DNA from: Coffea arabica
Lineage: Eukaryota > Streptophyta > Magnoliopsida > Gentianales > Rubiaceae
Reading direction: 5' to 3'
Length of the DNA: 64,000 nucleotides
Assembly (NCBI RefSeq): GCF_036785885.1
Contig: NC_092310.1
Coordinates: 4,216,001-4,280,000 of the forward strand
Below the pieces are notes generated by a model. The model saw only the letters and a program-made list of their open reading frames with translations, did not search any database and was not told the origin of the DNA. Below, piece after piece: positions 12,690-23,646 of the stretch. Each line of letters begins with the position of its first letter. Positions within the stretch are counted from its first letter, which is position 1. A program made the position numbers and the translations under genes.

Positions 12690-12944
12690 TGTTGAAGATT
12701 TCCAACAATTATGGCTTGATTGCCAAAATTATGACTTGATTGTCCCAAAATTATGGCTTAATCATAGTCTATTATTGCTCTTTATCTTGTACAATTGTAT
12801 TTTGTATCTAGCTAGAATTGTAGCTTAGTTCATAGCTCTAGTTTAGGCAAGTTTTGTATTATAAATTCATTCTCAAGCATTGTACAGAGATTATGGAAAT
12901 CATAATACAAGAAAATCTCCTTAAGTCTGATTGTCATTTTTACA
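12690..12944 (+). repeat. 3' LTR of Copia element 1
   Basis: 255 bp, same termini as the 5' LTR. Five substitutions relative to the 5' copy over about 255 aligned bases (roughly 2%). Confidence 0.93.
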
Positions 12945-13181
12945 ACAACGTCCACGCATCAAGTTCACAGCATGAACCAGGCATTGATAATCGTTAAAAG
13001 AACCAGGGACAAGGTGGGCACTTTATGCCTTAAAGGACAGCAGCATTTGGATTTGCTCAATATCAAAACCTATCTCTGGACGATGAAGAATGTAGGTTTC
13101 ATGGCCTTGCTCTAAACTTGCCTTTGCCAGCCTCTTCCCCAAGTATCCTGTTCCCCAAATAACCAGCACCTTGCTGTTCAT

Positions 13182-13619
13182 GGCCTCTATATATATTATG
13201 TACTCGATATGTTCTTAATAATCTTCCTTTTTTTAAACAAATATGTATATTTTATTAATTGAGAAAAGAAAATAAAATATAAGAGGGGTACCAAACCTGA
13301 CCTCTGATACACAAATATAAAAATAAATTACTTGACACTCTTAATAATCTTCCTTTATTTATTAATTAAATCAATAGTTGGTTGTCTAATTACAAAAAAA
13401 AAAAAAAAATATTGGGGTACATATGTTGGTTCAATATTTGTCTTATAGCATACTCCACACTATCTAACATAGCATGAAGAATTGTCAATACAACATCACA
13501 ACGTTATAGCCCAAATGAGTTCTTTTGGAGTCTTTCAAGATAAACCAAAATTCCTTTTTTTCCCCTCTGTTTTGCTAAATTTTAAACTGACATCTTGTAA
13601 AGAAGCTCCATGCTTCATT
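13182..13619. other. Spacer between PLR-like pseudogene and first dioxygenase gene
   Basis: AT-rich DNA with an A-run at 13393-13408. It contains the 3' flank of the dioxygenase gene to the right and the former 5' flank of the PLR-like gene to the left. No additional gene seen. Confidence 0.5.
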
Positions 13620-15342
13620 TTAATTTGCACTTATTTTGACAAAATCAAGGGATTTCTTTCCATCATGAGCATGTCCAAAAAAGTTGCTCATGTACTCCTG
13701 AAATTCTACTTCTCGGTAGATTGCTCCCCCATCAAGCTCTGCCAGATGACGCAGCGGACCTATCTTCGTAGTTGGCCTTGGAATAGCGAAAAATGGTACA
13801 GAAACTCGAGATTGTTTGCTCGTCGTACGGACCCTATGCTCAGCACTTTTGTACCTTCCATTGCTCAGGATCTAGGATGCAGAATAAAAATTGTTATAGT
13901 TCGAAAATCATGATCAAATACTAGTATAACCTTAGTAATCCTAGCAAATGATCAATTATATTTGTTTCAATTCTAGAAAGCAATTGTTGTTATGAAGCTT
14001 ACTGACAAACCAAAAAAATCTCAAAACTCAGATAATCAATCTTTGAAAAGCCATTCAATTGGGAAAGTTTGTACACTGGATCAAGTTTCAGGTAAGCAAA
14101 TTACAACCAATTCAGAATTCTTACATACATAGCAATGGATTAGTATTTAGTTAAACTAGGCAAGAAGTTTCTATCTATAATTACCGTAAACAGACTGACG
14201 AATTATGAAAATTTAACTTAGCTCAAAATAGCTATGAATATGGTTATAAAGCACTGACTAACCTGTAAGGAGTCCCCAACATTAATAACTAGAGCACCAG
14301 GAATTGGTGGAATCTCTATCCACTCTTCTTTTCTGCCATCAAGTTTACTTTCTTCCAGCTTTACGTATAAACCTCCAATACCATCTTGCAAAAGCACAGT
14401 TAATGTGCCCATATCAGAGTGGCGTCCCACACCAACTGTCAGTTCTGGATTTGGGCAAATGGGGTAGAAATTCATGTTGACCATCTTCATGCCAATTAGG
14501 GATTCGAGTCTTGAGTCATCAAGGGTTACTCCAAGATTTCCAATTAACACTGTCAGCAGCCTTCTTACCATTTCAATTGATGATTTCAGGTAATCAAATG
14601 CCTCTTCCCTGAGAAAATAATACGAACATGGAGATATTGGTACTGAAGTTTAAACATTAAACTTCTTCATGAATCCAGCGAATAAAATCTAGCTACTCTG
14701 ACAGTTTAGACTTGAAAATTACCAATGTGTACACCGTAATGAAATCTGATGAGCAGCATAAGAAACTTAAGTTTAAATAAGATGTGTTGGAAGAATTTAT
14801 AGCTAAGCAATCGAGGTAATCAAAAAAGCTTACTTGCACTCTTTAGGCCAATGCTGTTGTGCATCACCATCATTGGTATAAACCATGCTAACAAAATCTT
14901 TCCATTCCAGAGCCTTTTCTTGCTCTGGAGCAAAGCTTGTACCATACTTCACAGAGGGACTAGGACTGACACCCTTCAGATAAACAGATTTTGCATCTGC
15001 CGGTAGAGCAAAAAACCGGTGTGCGGCATTTTTTAGAGACTCCAAGAAGTCCAAAGGCATTCCATGGTTGATTACCTGAAAGAAACCTAGTGTCTCAGCA
15101 GCTTTAACAATGGCCTCCACAACTTGATCATGATCAGGACCATCAAGCTTTGACAAATCAATTGGTACTGATGAGAAGCCATCTTTTGAGCTTTCAACAA
15201 CTTTCTCCATTCGCTCATCTGGTGGTTGGATATATCTTTCTGGTACTTGTGAAATTCCTGAATCCACCAGACCTTTGACACCATTGCCATCTCTCACAAC
15301 AAAATCAATCAAAGCGTTGGCATCATCAAAACTCGGTGCCAT
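13620..15342 (-). CDS. S8H: 2-oxoglutarate/Fe(II) dioxygenase, scopoletin 8-hydroxylase-like (copy 1)
   Basis: Three exons join in phase: 14834-15342, 14263-14608 and 13620-13871 (509, 346 and 252 nt; 368 aa). All junctions are GT-AG (donors GTAAGC and GTTAGT). The N-terminal DIOX_N domain has GFFQVINHG near residue 90. The double-stranded beta-helix core carries the iron ligands H and D in VGRHSDMG (exon 2) and H in SAEHRVR (exon 3), then the 2-oxoglutarate-binding R-x-S in SRVSVP. Family knowledge: the closest resemblance by motif (SFAPEQEKALEWKD, IDLSKLDGP) is scopoletin 8-hydroxylase, which makes fraxetin in the iron-mobilising coumarin pathway; feruloyl-CoA 6'-hydroxylase is the near relative. 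The protein should be cytosolic. No lesion is seen. The function at the substrate level is inference. Confidence 0.9.
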
Positions 15343-16989
15343 TTTCTTGGATGTGTTCTTGTCAATTCTTGGGGAACTGGTGCAAAGAATCGCATTAGTA
15401 CGAAAAGACGTCCCAGGTGATCATAATAGCAATGGAATTTATTTTGGCTAAATGTGAAAATCTTCAAAAGAATTTCAAAGTCAATACTTTTATTCTTAAC
15501 CAAATATTCAAGATTTTTGGTGCACATCTTGTTCATAAATGGGTAGAGACTGCAAATCTCTACCCAAACAAAAATAAAAAATAAGTAAAAAAGGCAAATC
15601 TCTAAACCAGAAAAGTGTTTTCAACAGTTCAAAGCCTACATAATTTTTTTTTCAGGCGATCGATATGGTGTCATAAAATCGTACGCATGAAAACACGAAT
15701 TATTCTAACCAAACTTAGTCAAAGTTCATAGGCTGATTCCGGACGCATCTAATATCATCTGAATAAAAATCCATGAGGAATCTTCTATTAAACCAATAAT
15801 ACTTTTCAGATTAAAAATTAGATTTTACTTACCATCAGCCTATCACTACATAGATAAAAAGTTAAAGGATTCGAAATCAAGATCATGGAGCAATTCGTGA
15901 TATTGTTTTAATAAATCAAAGCTGAAAAAACTCAAGACTTAAGCTGAAGAAAAGGTTGGATAATTACCTGAATGATGTGAAACGTTTTGGTTTGTTCTTT
16001 GCTCGAGAAAGCTAGGGATGGTTGGGTTTTAATTTGAGTACTTCCTGAATAGGTCTTGTCAATTTGCTTCAACAGTCGAAGGCTACAGTTTTGGCGGTTA
16101 AAATGTGTGATACCCCGGAATTTTTGCCTTCAAAAAATAAATAAATATCACCTATTTCTTTGGTTGTTATCCCCAAAATACTCTGTTTTGACTAGATGAT
16201 GCTTTGATTGTACGATATCGTAGTTATCCACATAATAGTGTTTTGACTAGATGATGCTTTAATTGTACGGTAGTGGTGGAGATTAAATAGGACTGGTTAT
16301 GCAAGTAGAAGGGAAATTGTAGCTGTTATATTACAAGTCATGGAGATTAAATAGGAGAAAATTTTGGGACTAACATAAAACTAAATTCTCAGAACATTTA
16401 AGTCTTATCACTAATGTCAAAAAAAAAAAGTCTTATCACTTTTCACCTTTCATGTCAGAAAGGAAAAAATAAATCAATACCAAGAGAGAGAGTCAACTGG
16501 AAGGATAAAGTTCCAGGTGAGGATAAAGATTTGGCAAAAAGAACACAAGAATTCTGACTCCTTCGGACAATGGACATGTAAGGCTGTAAACTTTTCTCCT
16601 AAATTTCCGTGTGTTTTGTTTACTACCCAAAGATTTTCATGCTTAGGAGCCCAAAAACATTTCTGGAATTAGACTAAAACTTTGGTCAATTTTGATAGGT
16701 TTAGCTGCTGAAATTATATAATTCGTAAGCTGTCGAGTTCTCACCTTACTGAATATTACTATTGGTACTGATGAACTCATTAAAATTTAACGTTACTACA
16801 ATTACTATCAGTACGTAAGTGGAACAAGGATAATATTGGAAACTATGAAGGTGTGAAGATGAATTGTTCATGCCTCTACCCATGTTGCCATTTATGCAAC
16901 TATTACTATTATTTATGGTTTTCCTGTTCCACCATTGGACTCCTGAAACTTTTTCATACAATGCATTTTCATACAATGCACGTAACCGT
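15343..16989. other. Upstream region of dioxygenase copy 1 and unassigned DNA
   Basis: No gene is supported. Near 16107-16160 is a TGTGATACCCCGGAATTTT phrase that resembles a Ty3/Gypsy LTR end fragment. A roughly 30-bp segment (TTTTGACTAGATGATGCTTT) is repeated at 16187 and 16241 with a 55-bp period. The leader of copy 1 is alignable to copy 2 for about 50 bp upstream of the start codon, around ACCTGGGACGTC. Confidence 0.4.
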
Positions 16990-17150
16990 TAGGTAAGTGA
17001 CGATGATGGCTCCACCATCATTGTTAGAGTTGGAGTTTTGCTCATCGGAGAAGTCCAGTTCTTCTTCATCCTCACCAGCTTCAGCGGAGATAGCTTGGTA
17101 GTACTCAGGCAGCTCATCCGTATTGGTGTTGGAGTCGCTCCCACCGCCCG
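16990..17150 (-). pseudogene. Small exon-like fragment encoding an acidic, Ser/Asn-rich stretch
   Basis: On the minus strand about 60 codons are open, starting after a TGA near 17165 and ending at a TGA near 16977. They contain TDELPEYYQAISAEAGEDE followed by an acidic DEEELDFSDE and an Asn-rich tail. Codon use is more GC-rich than the surroundings. The ELPEYYQ-type segment reminds me of the N-terminal region of a conserved plant protein of unknown role, but I cannot name it. No start codon or clear splice sites were found, so it is probably a gene fragment. Confidence 0.3.
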
Positions 17151-17748
17151 CGTTATCCGTGAATTTTCAAATCAATAGGAACAAGTGGTTGGAGCATTAG
17201 AAATCTTATGAAGAAAATGTAAATTTCCTATATATATATATATATATAAAGACGAGTTTGTGTTCCGACAACCATTGAGAAGAAAAAAATGGAGATGGTG
17301 AGTTTGGAGCTACTGGAAACAGGTAAGTACGTAAATGCTCCAATGGTAAGTACGTAAAAATTGTGTCCTCAGAGCAGCCAATGGAGGGGTAGTCGGGAAA
17401 CAGGGAATCTAGGGAGGCTGCAGCAGCTACTGGAAGCGGCGGCAAATGGCGGCTACCGCAGTGGCTCAATATTACCTATCATTCCGTTCAATTCCGGAGG
17501 ACGGTAGTACGCCCAATTTTAGGCCCCCACCTGTTTGTAGAAAAGCCAGCTTGGTTATCTTTTTATTGTACTTTGAGATCAAATGATTCAGAAAATCCAA
17601 AAACACAAGGTTTTAGCCAAATATCTGCCAATGAAATATCCTTCAAGTACTCACATATCAAATCGCAAGAACCATCATCTCAACAACCGCTTTGATCTAA
17701 CTGATCCTCAATTCCATTGTCAAAATAAAGAAAACCACCACAAAATTT
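17151..17748. other. Spacer with (TA)n microsatellite and a short internal duplication
   Basis: A TATATA run lies at 17230-17248. The segment GGTAAGTACGTAAA occurs twice (near 17321 and 17345), about 24 bp apart. No gene is supported; a frame at 17206-17469 lacks an ATG start. Confidence 0.4.
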
Positions 17749-19453
17749 AATAATGATGAATCATAACACAATTCTGATCTAAACATACACATAAATAACA
17801 TTCCCTTTTAACATATTTTTTCATATAACTACTTGAAAACCTCAAACCACACCAGCATTAACTCATCTTTATATTTTCACATTTCCAACCATCACAAAAT
17901 TTAATATCCATGACACATTATTTCACTCCAATTGATCAATTGAGTGGCCTATCAATGCTATATCTTTACCGATGATACTCTAGGAACTCTTCTGCTTTTT
18001 TTCTTTTTTAATAATTTTCCGAAAATTTTTTGAATATTTTCAAACACCATGATAAACTATCTTATGGATTTCAGGATAATAAAGTCCAAGTTACGATATA
18101 CAATGATGATAATTTACTTTTAAATGCCCAGCTTCAGTTGAATTCAACCTACTACATAGCAAGTGCAACTATCCAACCATTAACCACTAGGATGTTCCAA
18201 ACCACATCAACACCATTTCAAATAATTCTCGCAAGACATACATATATTCACCAAGTAGAATCAATACATCAATTATTAGTTCAGAATTTCAAACACTTCA
18301 ACTGTTTTTGGAGCTCCTGTTATATGACAGCAAAATAATCGAACAATTGGTATTTATCTATACTCATTTTAGCTCAATTCAATTCTTTAACCGCTACAAT
18401 TTTATCTGACATTAGATTTTTTATTCCTACAGCTATTCTCTGTATGGTGATACACGTATTCGCACCACGTAATATACCAATTGGATTGCCGGAAGTATGG
18501 ATACAAGAAATTATCATCATCAGTGATACCCAACCATGCCCCTGTTGCCACAACAGTAGATATAGGTATTTTGAGAATACACCTTAATAGTCAATGGTTA
18601 ACGGTGGCTATTATGGGTAATTTTGCTAAAATAGGCAATAATGAAATCACTGTTTTAGTAAATGATGTTGAGAGTATGAAATCAAAACACCAAAGAACCA
18701 TACTAAAAATACTTTTTAATGGTTCCACAACATAAATAACACATTCTTTGTTTTGCAGGATGCAGCCAATTATTTTCTCAATATCCGAAATTCACCTAGA
18801 ACTTGATGCAATTCAGCTACAACAAATAGTTCTCTTGGTGAATATATACATGTGTGTGTGTGTGTGTGTCTTGTGAGAATTATTTGAAATGGAGTTGATG
18901 TGGTTTGGAACATCCCAGTGGTTAATGGTTGGATAGTTGCCTTTGCTATGTAGTAGGTTGAATTCAACTGAAGCTGGGCATTTAAAAGTAAAATATCATC
19001 ATTGTATAGAGTGACCTGGACTCAGTTATCCTGAAATTCATCAGATAGTTTATCATGGTGTTTGAAAATATTAAAAAAAAATTCTGGAAAATTATTAAAA
19101 AAAGAAAAAGAGCTGTCACAGTATCATCGGCCAAGATATAGCATTGATAGGTCGAGTTGTTGTTTTGGGAGCAGCGTGGTAGACTTTTTCCAACGATTGC
19201 ACGTTTTGCAAACCATCCGGTACAATGTTCATTCAATTGGTCAATTGGAGTAAAATAGTGTGTCATGGGTATTAAATTTTGTTATGGTTGGAAGTGTGAA
19301 ACAAAGGTGTTCGATAGATATGGCAACGGATAGAAGGATGACTTGATGCTGGTGCGGTTTGAGGTTTTCAAGTATTTATATGAAGAAATATATCAAAAGG
19401 GAATGTTATATGTGTGTATGTTTGGATCAAAATTGTATTATGATACCTTATTA
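17749..19453. mobile_element. 1.7-kb long inverted-repeat element with about 520-630-bp arms
   Basis: The left arm (17749 to about 18262) matches the reverse complement of the right arm (about 18826-19453). The arms share AATAATnANGnATCATAA at the outer ends, blocks around CTTGAAAACCTCAAACC and ATTTCAAATAATTCTC, and TATATTCACCAAG at the inner ends. Mismatches and small indels are frequent, and the right arm has gained a (TG)n run at 18851-18870. The roughly 560-bp loop holds an 84-codon open frame (18481-18735) with no recognised domain. No TSD could be identified. It is probably a foldback or Mutator-like non-autonomous element. Confidence 0.7.
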
Positions 19454-19869
19454 TTATATGTTTCGTAAAGTTCATAGCACTAAAACGGTTGGTGCTTTGG
19501 TCAATAGATACCTAATGAGTAATTGTTAGTACAATTAAAATCACACCAACTTACCATATAAATGGACACAGTAAAAATTATTGTCCTCCTGTGTATTTGT
19601 ACAAATTCCTTAATTAACTTTGTTTTTATTTTTAAATTTAACACTTAGACTACGCCATAACGAATGTCCGGTAAACAGACCCAAATAATTTAGACTTTTT
19701 TTTTTTTTATTGTGAGTAGTATCTTGTGTTTTACACAGCTGTTCTAAGATTGTAGTACTTGTGTAATAGGTATTCACAAGGAAAGTGAATCATTTTTTTA
19801 GGCAGGGAAAGTGAATCTTTAGCCGTGTGAATAATTGATTTGAGATATATTTTAACGAATTAATCTTTC

Positions 19870-20005
19870 CTATACTGACAGTGTATACATTGTCAGCGTT
19901 GGATGAATGACAATTATGTAAAATTTGAATTTGAAATTCAACTTTTGCACACATGTCATTTATCCAACACTGATAGTATATACACTATAAGTGTATATAA
20001 GATCT
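19870..20005. mobile_element. Small hairpin MITE
   Basis: A stem of about 55 bp is formed by ACTGACAGTGTATACATTGTC plus GTTGGATGAATGACA on the left, and TGTCATTTATCCAAC plus ACTGATAGTATATACACT on the right. The centre is TTGAATTTGAAATTCAA. The segment is non-coding. Confidence 0.65.
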
Positions 20006-21900
20006 ATTCTATTTTAAAAGGAGTTTATCTAAGAGGTGTCCAATAAGATGTATTTCAGGTGTTCGATTTTAAGAAAAGTAAGATTAATTAGGAAAAGTAT
20101 ATAAATTCAAGGGAACAAATTAGGGCAAGTGTATAAATGCAATAGAATGTTATAATTGTTGATATATGTATATACATGATAATCGGTGGGGTGGAATATA
20201 AATATGTTAATGAATGACCGATAAGACAACTCGTTTAAAAAGATTCAACAAATTGTGTTTGCTTCTGCCATTGAATCTATTTACTCCAAGGCGAAAACTT
20301 GAATAAATCTGGTCTACTAGAGCTAGTGGCCCAAAATTTATCACATTTTCATTGCACATTTAATGCTTGACTTGGTGAGATGATGTGACAAATTTGGATC
20401 CACTTTTTGTGTCGAGGTAGGGCTTGTAGACCAGGATTACCTGAGTGTTTGCCTTACTCCAGAATTCCATATTCTAAAATTTGGACGTGTGTTATCCAAT
20501 AAATGAACCTAAGTTCAATTGCTATTACTTACCAATCAAATCTACTATTCACCCCTTCATCAAAAATATAGTTTTTCTTTTATTGCAAAAGCCTTCAAAA
20601 CAGGATTATATGCGTGTACACTTGAGCAATTACATGATTGTGTCTTAGAAGGAATGGGTACGTGCAAGGAAAGTGAGTGTACTGTTTAATGGCTTGACAT
20701 TGACATGGTAAGGATCCCGTTGTCTAAATCAATGAAACTTACATTCTCCAGAATTTCATTCTCTATTGTCAGTATATGCAATTAGTTCCGAGTAGTATTA
20801 CCTATCGCGCAAAAGCACGCAATCGGATTATTCTCAAGTGTAGCATTCTTTGGTGCTCAAATTCTTTGACAAGTTTTGATTGTCAACATTGTAATATAAC
20901 ATTTTTTAAAAAAATTTTCTTTTGCCAATTTGTTTTTTAAAATTATTTGCATTGAAGTCATCGATATAATTTTTTCAAACTTTCTATTGAACTATTTGAA
21001 TAATTTATAGGTCAAAGTCTAACATATTATAATACTGATACTATCATTTTTAACCAAAATTAATTACACTCCTGATATCATGACATTTAAGTTATAAAAA
21101 TAATTTTTTTTATACACAACTACAAATATGACTATTCCAAAGAAAATCTATGAATGTCATACAATACATACACACACACACATATATATATATATGTGTG
21201 TGTGTGTGTATGTGTGTGTATATATAGATATATGAGATAGCAACAAATATTTCTTTAATAAGTGCCTACCTAAATCAAACATGGTTACTACATGAATAGA
21301 TATAATCACAATTATTACACCTCCTGCATTTGGATCAAGGTTTTAATATCTAGATCATTCAGTGAATTGGAAATCTTATTAGGTTAATGGTCACTGGTTC
21401 AACCTTTAGGCCAACTATAATCAAACCGTTTTTGACCCTTAACATCATAAATATGTCATAATTAATTAATATATTATTTTCATTATTATTTAGATCATTA
21501 AAAACTAAAAAGAAGTAACTTTGATAAAACATGAAATTAAAATAATATTAAAAATAAAAGCCTATGAATTTATGAAATAGTAGAATTGCATAATGGTTTT
21601 TAGTTAGAAATATAAATTTAGTAATAAATTTTGAAGTTTTAAACAATTTAGAGCTAAACTATATTTTTTAAAAAGTGAAATGATACAAAAATAGATTTTG
21701 CATGAATTAGGGATTACTTTGCAATCTAAAATGAAATATAAGGATTAATTAAAAAATATTGGACGAGTAGTCAGCACTTGCACTGTGTGTATCAGATGAG
21801 TAGGGCCAGCCTTTTCGAATTGAAACCAAGAATCGAACAGTTGAGTGGAAACTGTTCTGTTTCATTGATTCACTGGTTCAACCAAATGATTCAACTGCTT
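20006..21900. other. AT-rich intergenic DNA with a palindromic dinucleotide repeat
   Basis: No gene is supported. At 21166-21230 a (CA)n-(TA)n-(TG)n tract is self-complementary and could form a hairpin. Around 21335-21430 a degraded copy of the CCGG-rich MITE-like family, seen better at 22990 and 39186, may be present. Confidence 0.45.
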
Positions 21901-22140
21901 TGTTTGGATCCACTAGTTTTTTAAATATTATAAAAATTTTTAAAAAGTATTCTAAAAGATACTCTAAAAAGTAATTTAAATTTTTTTAATATTCAAAAAA
22001 TATCTCAAAAATATATTTTAAAAAACTCTACTACTCTTAAATATTCTAAAATATTTTCTAAAAATATCGCAAAATATACTCTAAAAAATTTGCTACAGTA
22101 AAATTTTTCAAAAATATCCCAAAAAACAACTAATCTAAAT
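21901..22140. mobile_element. AT-rich MITE
   Basis: The left end TGTTTGGATCCACTAGTTTTTT is matched by the inverted right end (ATTTAGATTAGTTGTTTTTTGG on the minus strand, ending near 22140). The interior is a run of degenerate TTCTAAAAAATATTC-type motifs with no coding capacity. Confidence 0.5.
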
Positions 22141-22167
22141 GGAGAAATGGTTTTTTTAACTCTATTC

Positions 22168-22969
22168 TAAGCATGGCAATGCGGGGAGATAGCCACGGGC
22201 ACCCACCCCGCGGGGGCCTATTGGGGCGGGTGTTGGGACAGGAGCGAGAGGGAATTTTTTCCCCTTGTTTCGAAAAGGGGCAGAGGATGGGGGTACACCC
22301 ACTTAAAAAAATAAATATATAAATAAATATATATATGTATATAATTATACATATAATATTTAATTTAATTAGTTATAAACTTATGATAATAATATTATTA
22401 GTTATATGTATTATATAATGTATATTAGTATATGTAATATAATTGATATTATCAATTATACTAATACTTATATATGACTACTAATAGAAATTATTAATTA
22501 GTTATACTAAATTTACTAATACATTTATACTAATCTCTAATTACACTTAATACAATAATATTTTTTTTCTCAAAAAAAAAAAACACAAGTACAATAATGA
22601 ATTAGTGATTGTATTTGTGTCAAAAATGAAAACTTAACTACTTTAGTTGTATTTATTTTTATCATATTGGATTGTATTCAAATAACTTTTGTTTGATTAT
22701 TTTTATAAGTTTCAATTGTGAAATTACAATGAATAACAATTTGGTAATGTGTTGATATTTTAATATTTGATTATTTGCTAAAATTTAACTATAATAAAAT
22801 TATATAATAAATTTTTATTAACCCCGTGCGAGCACCCGCTAAGAAGCATGGTGGGGCACGGGCGGAGGCGTGGGAAGTGGGGGGCGGGGGAAGGGGCGGG
22901 AGCGGGGGGAATTTGTAGGTAGCAGGGCGAGGGGTGAGGGAGGGGTGCCCTGGCCCATTGTCGTCCTTA
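22168..22969. mobile_element. Non-autonomous hAT-type element with 8-bp TSD
   Basis: Ends TAAGCATGGCAATG (22168) and, on the minus strand, TAAGGACGACAATG (22969) match at 11 of 14 positions. They resemble the GGCAATGGGGCGGG-type ends common in plant hAT elements. The flanks CTCTATTC (22160-22167) and CTTTATTC (22970-22977) are an 8-bp TSD with one mismatch. The element is GC-rich at both ends (22180-22300, 22820-22960) with a very AT-rich 500-bp middle and no transposase. Confidence 0.8.
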
Positions 22970-22989
22970 CTTTATTCGGTTTCAACCTC

Positions 22990-23646
22990 TGTTTTAAAAC
23001 TCGGACCAGACCGGCCGGTCGAACCGGGAATCGGTCAGGTAGCCGGTCCGAGTCATATTAAAAGACCGGAAATTTAAAATCCGATCAAAAATCGGGGTTT
23101 GACCGGAAAAAAACCGGTTTTTCCGGTTCAACAGTAATTTTTTTTAAAAAAATTCAAACTTTTTAATATTATGTTTTGACCCCCTAAATTGTTGGTTTTT
23201 TTCCGGTTCAACAGTAATTTTTTTTAAAAAAATTCAAACTTTTTAATATTATGTTTTGACCCCCTAAATTGTTAAAACTTATTGATATACCTCAAATATT
23301 TGATACTTTATAAATATTGTCCTAAAATTTGATGTTATTTTTCAATTAAATTCATAAATTTAATTCTAAACTTGTTAATATTTATTAAATAATATAAATT
23401 GCTACTTGATTGTTCTAATTTCTTTGTATTTTCTTGTTAAATATATTTGAAACATCAAATATATATGAATATACATTTATTAATATCAATATATTATTAG
23501 ATATTATATATATAATATTTTAATTTTTAAATAATTTTTATTTATGACGTCATCCGGTTCGACCTCTATCGACCCCCGGTCGAACCCATTGACCCCTGAG
23601 CCCTGATCTCGGCCAAGTCACTATCCGGTCCGGTTCTGAAAACATA
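22990..23646. mobile_element. CCGG-rich MITE-like element flanked by a 12-bp direct repeat
   Basis: The start TGTTTTAAAACTCGGACC and the end GGTCCGGTTCTGAAAACA are inverted relative to each other. GGTTTCAACCTC occurs directly on both sides (22978-22989 and 23647-23658). The element directly abuts the right TSD copy of the hAT element. Related TGTTTTnAAAC…CCGG segments lie at 39186-39493, near 59235-59330 and at the window end (63910-64000). Confidence 0.65.
23119..23273. repeat. 80-bp tandem duplication
   Basis: The block starting TTTTCCGGTTCAACAGTAAT and ending CCCCCTAAATTGTT occurs at about 23119-23193 and again at 23199-23273 with an 80-bp period and no mismatch seen. This indicates a recent duplication inside the CCGG-rich element. 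Confidence 0.9.

Larger units (their letters stand above)
8119..12944 (+). mobile_element. Full-length Ty1/Copia LTR retrotransposon (element 1), defective
   Basis: The 5' LTR is 8119-8385 (267 bp) and the 3' LTR 12690-12944 (255 bp), both TGTTGAAG…TTTTTACA. They differ by five substitutions and one 12-bp indel. A TGGTATCAGAGC primer-binding site (initiator tRNA-Met type) follows at 8386-8397. A GAGGGGGGC polypurine tract precedes the 3' LTR at 12681-12689. The internal region encodes Gag, protease, integrase, reverse transcriptase and RNase H in Copia order. The flanks (GGTAA on the left, ACAAC on the right) are not a TSD. The element sits in the PLR-like pseudogene in the opposite orientation to it. 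Confidence 0.95.
7705..13181 (-). pseudogene. Pinoresinol-lariciresinol reductase-like pseudogene, split by a Copia element
   Basis: The 5' part (12945-13181, start codon at 13181) encodes an N-terminus like PLR and isoflavone-reductase-like NADPH-dependent reductases of lignan synthesis: the TGYLGKRLAKASLEQGHETY region, then ILHRPEIG. The 3' part (about 7705-8118) continues with ISGVHIRSH, SSEFGTD, AMEPG, ANCFAGYF and LCQPG. Between them lies the Copia element 8119-12944. There are independent lesions. The dinucleotide-binding motif usually GGTGYLG reads WGTGYLG. A TAA stop follows SFKA near 13026. A 4-bp insertion is likely at the NL(M/V) position near 12960. The donor of the 74-bp intron 7950-8023 reads AAG|AT instead of AAG|GT. 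Similarity fades after LGDGNQ, so the C-terminal half is missing. Family assignment is confident; the exact enzyme is not. Confidence 0.85.

Noticed and set aside
13482..13913. 143-codon plus-strand frame
   Set aside because: It is the antisense shadow of exon 3 of dioxygenase copy 1.
22870..23061. Gly/Arg-rich open frame
   Set aside because: It arises from the GC-rich end of the hAT-type element.
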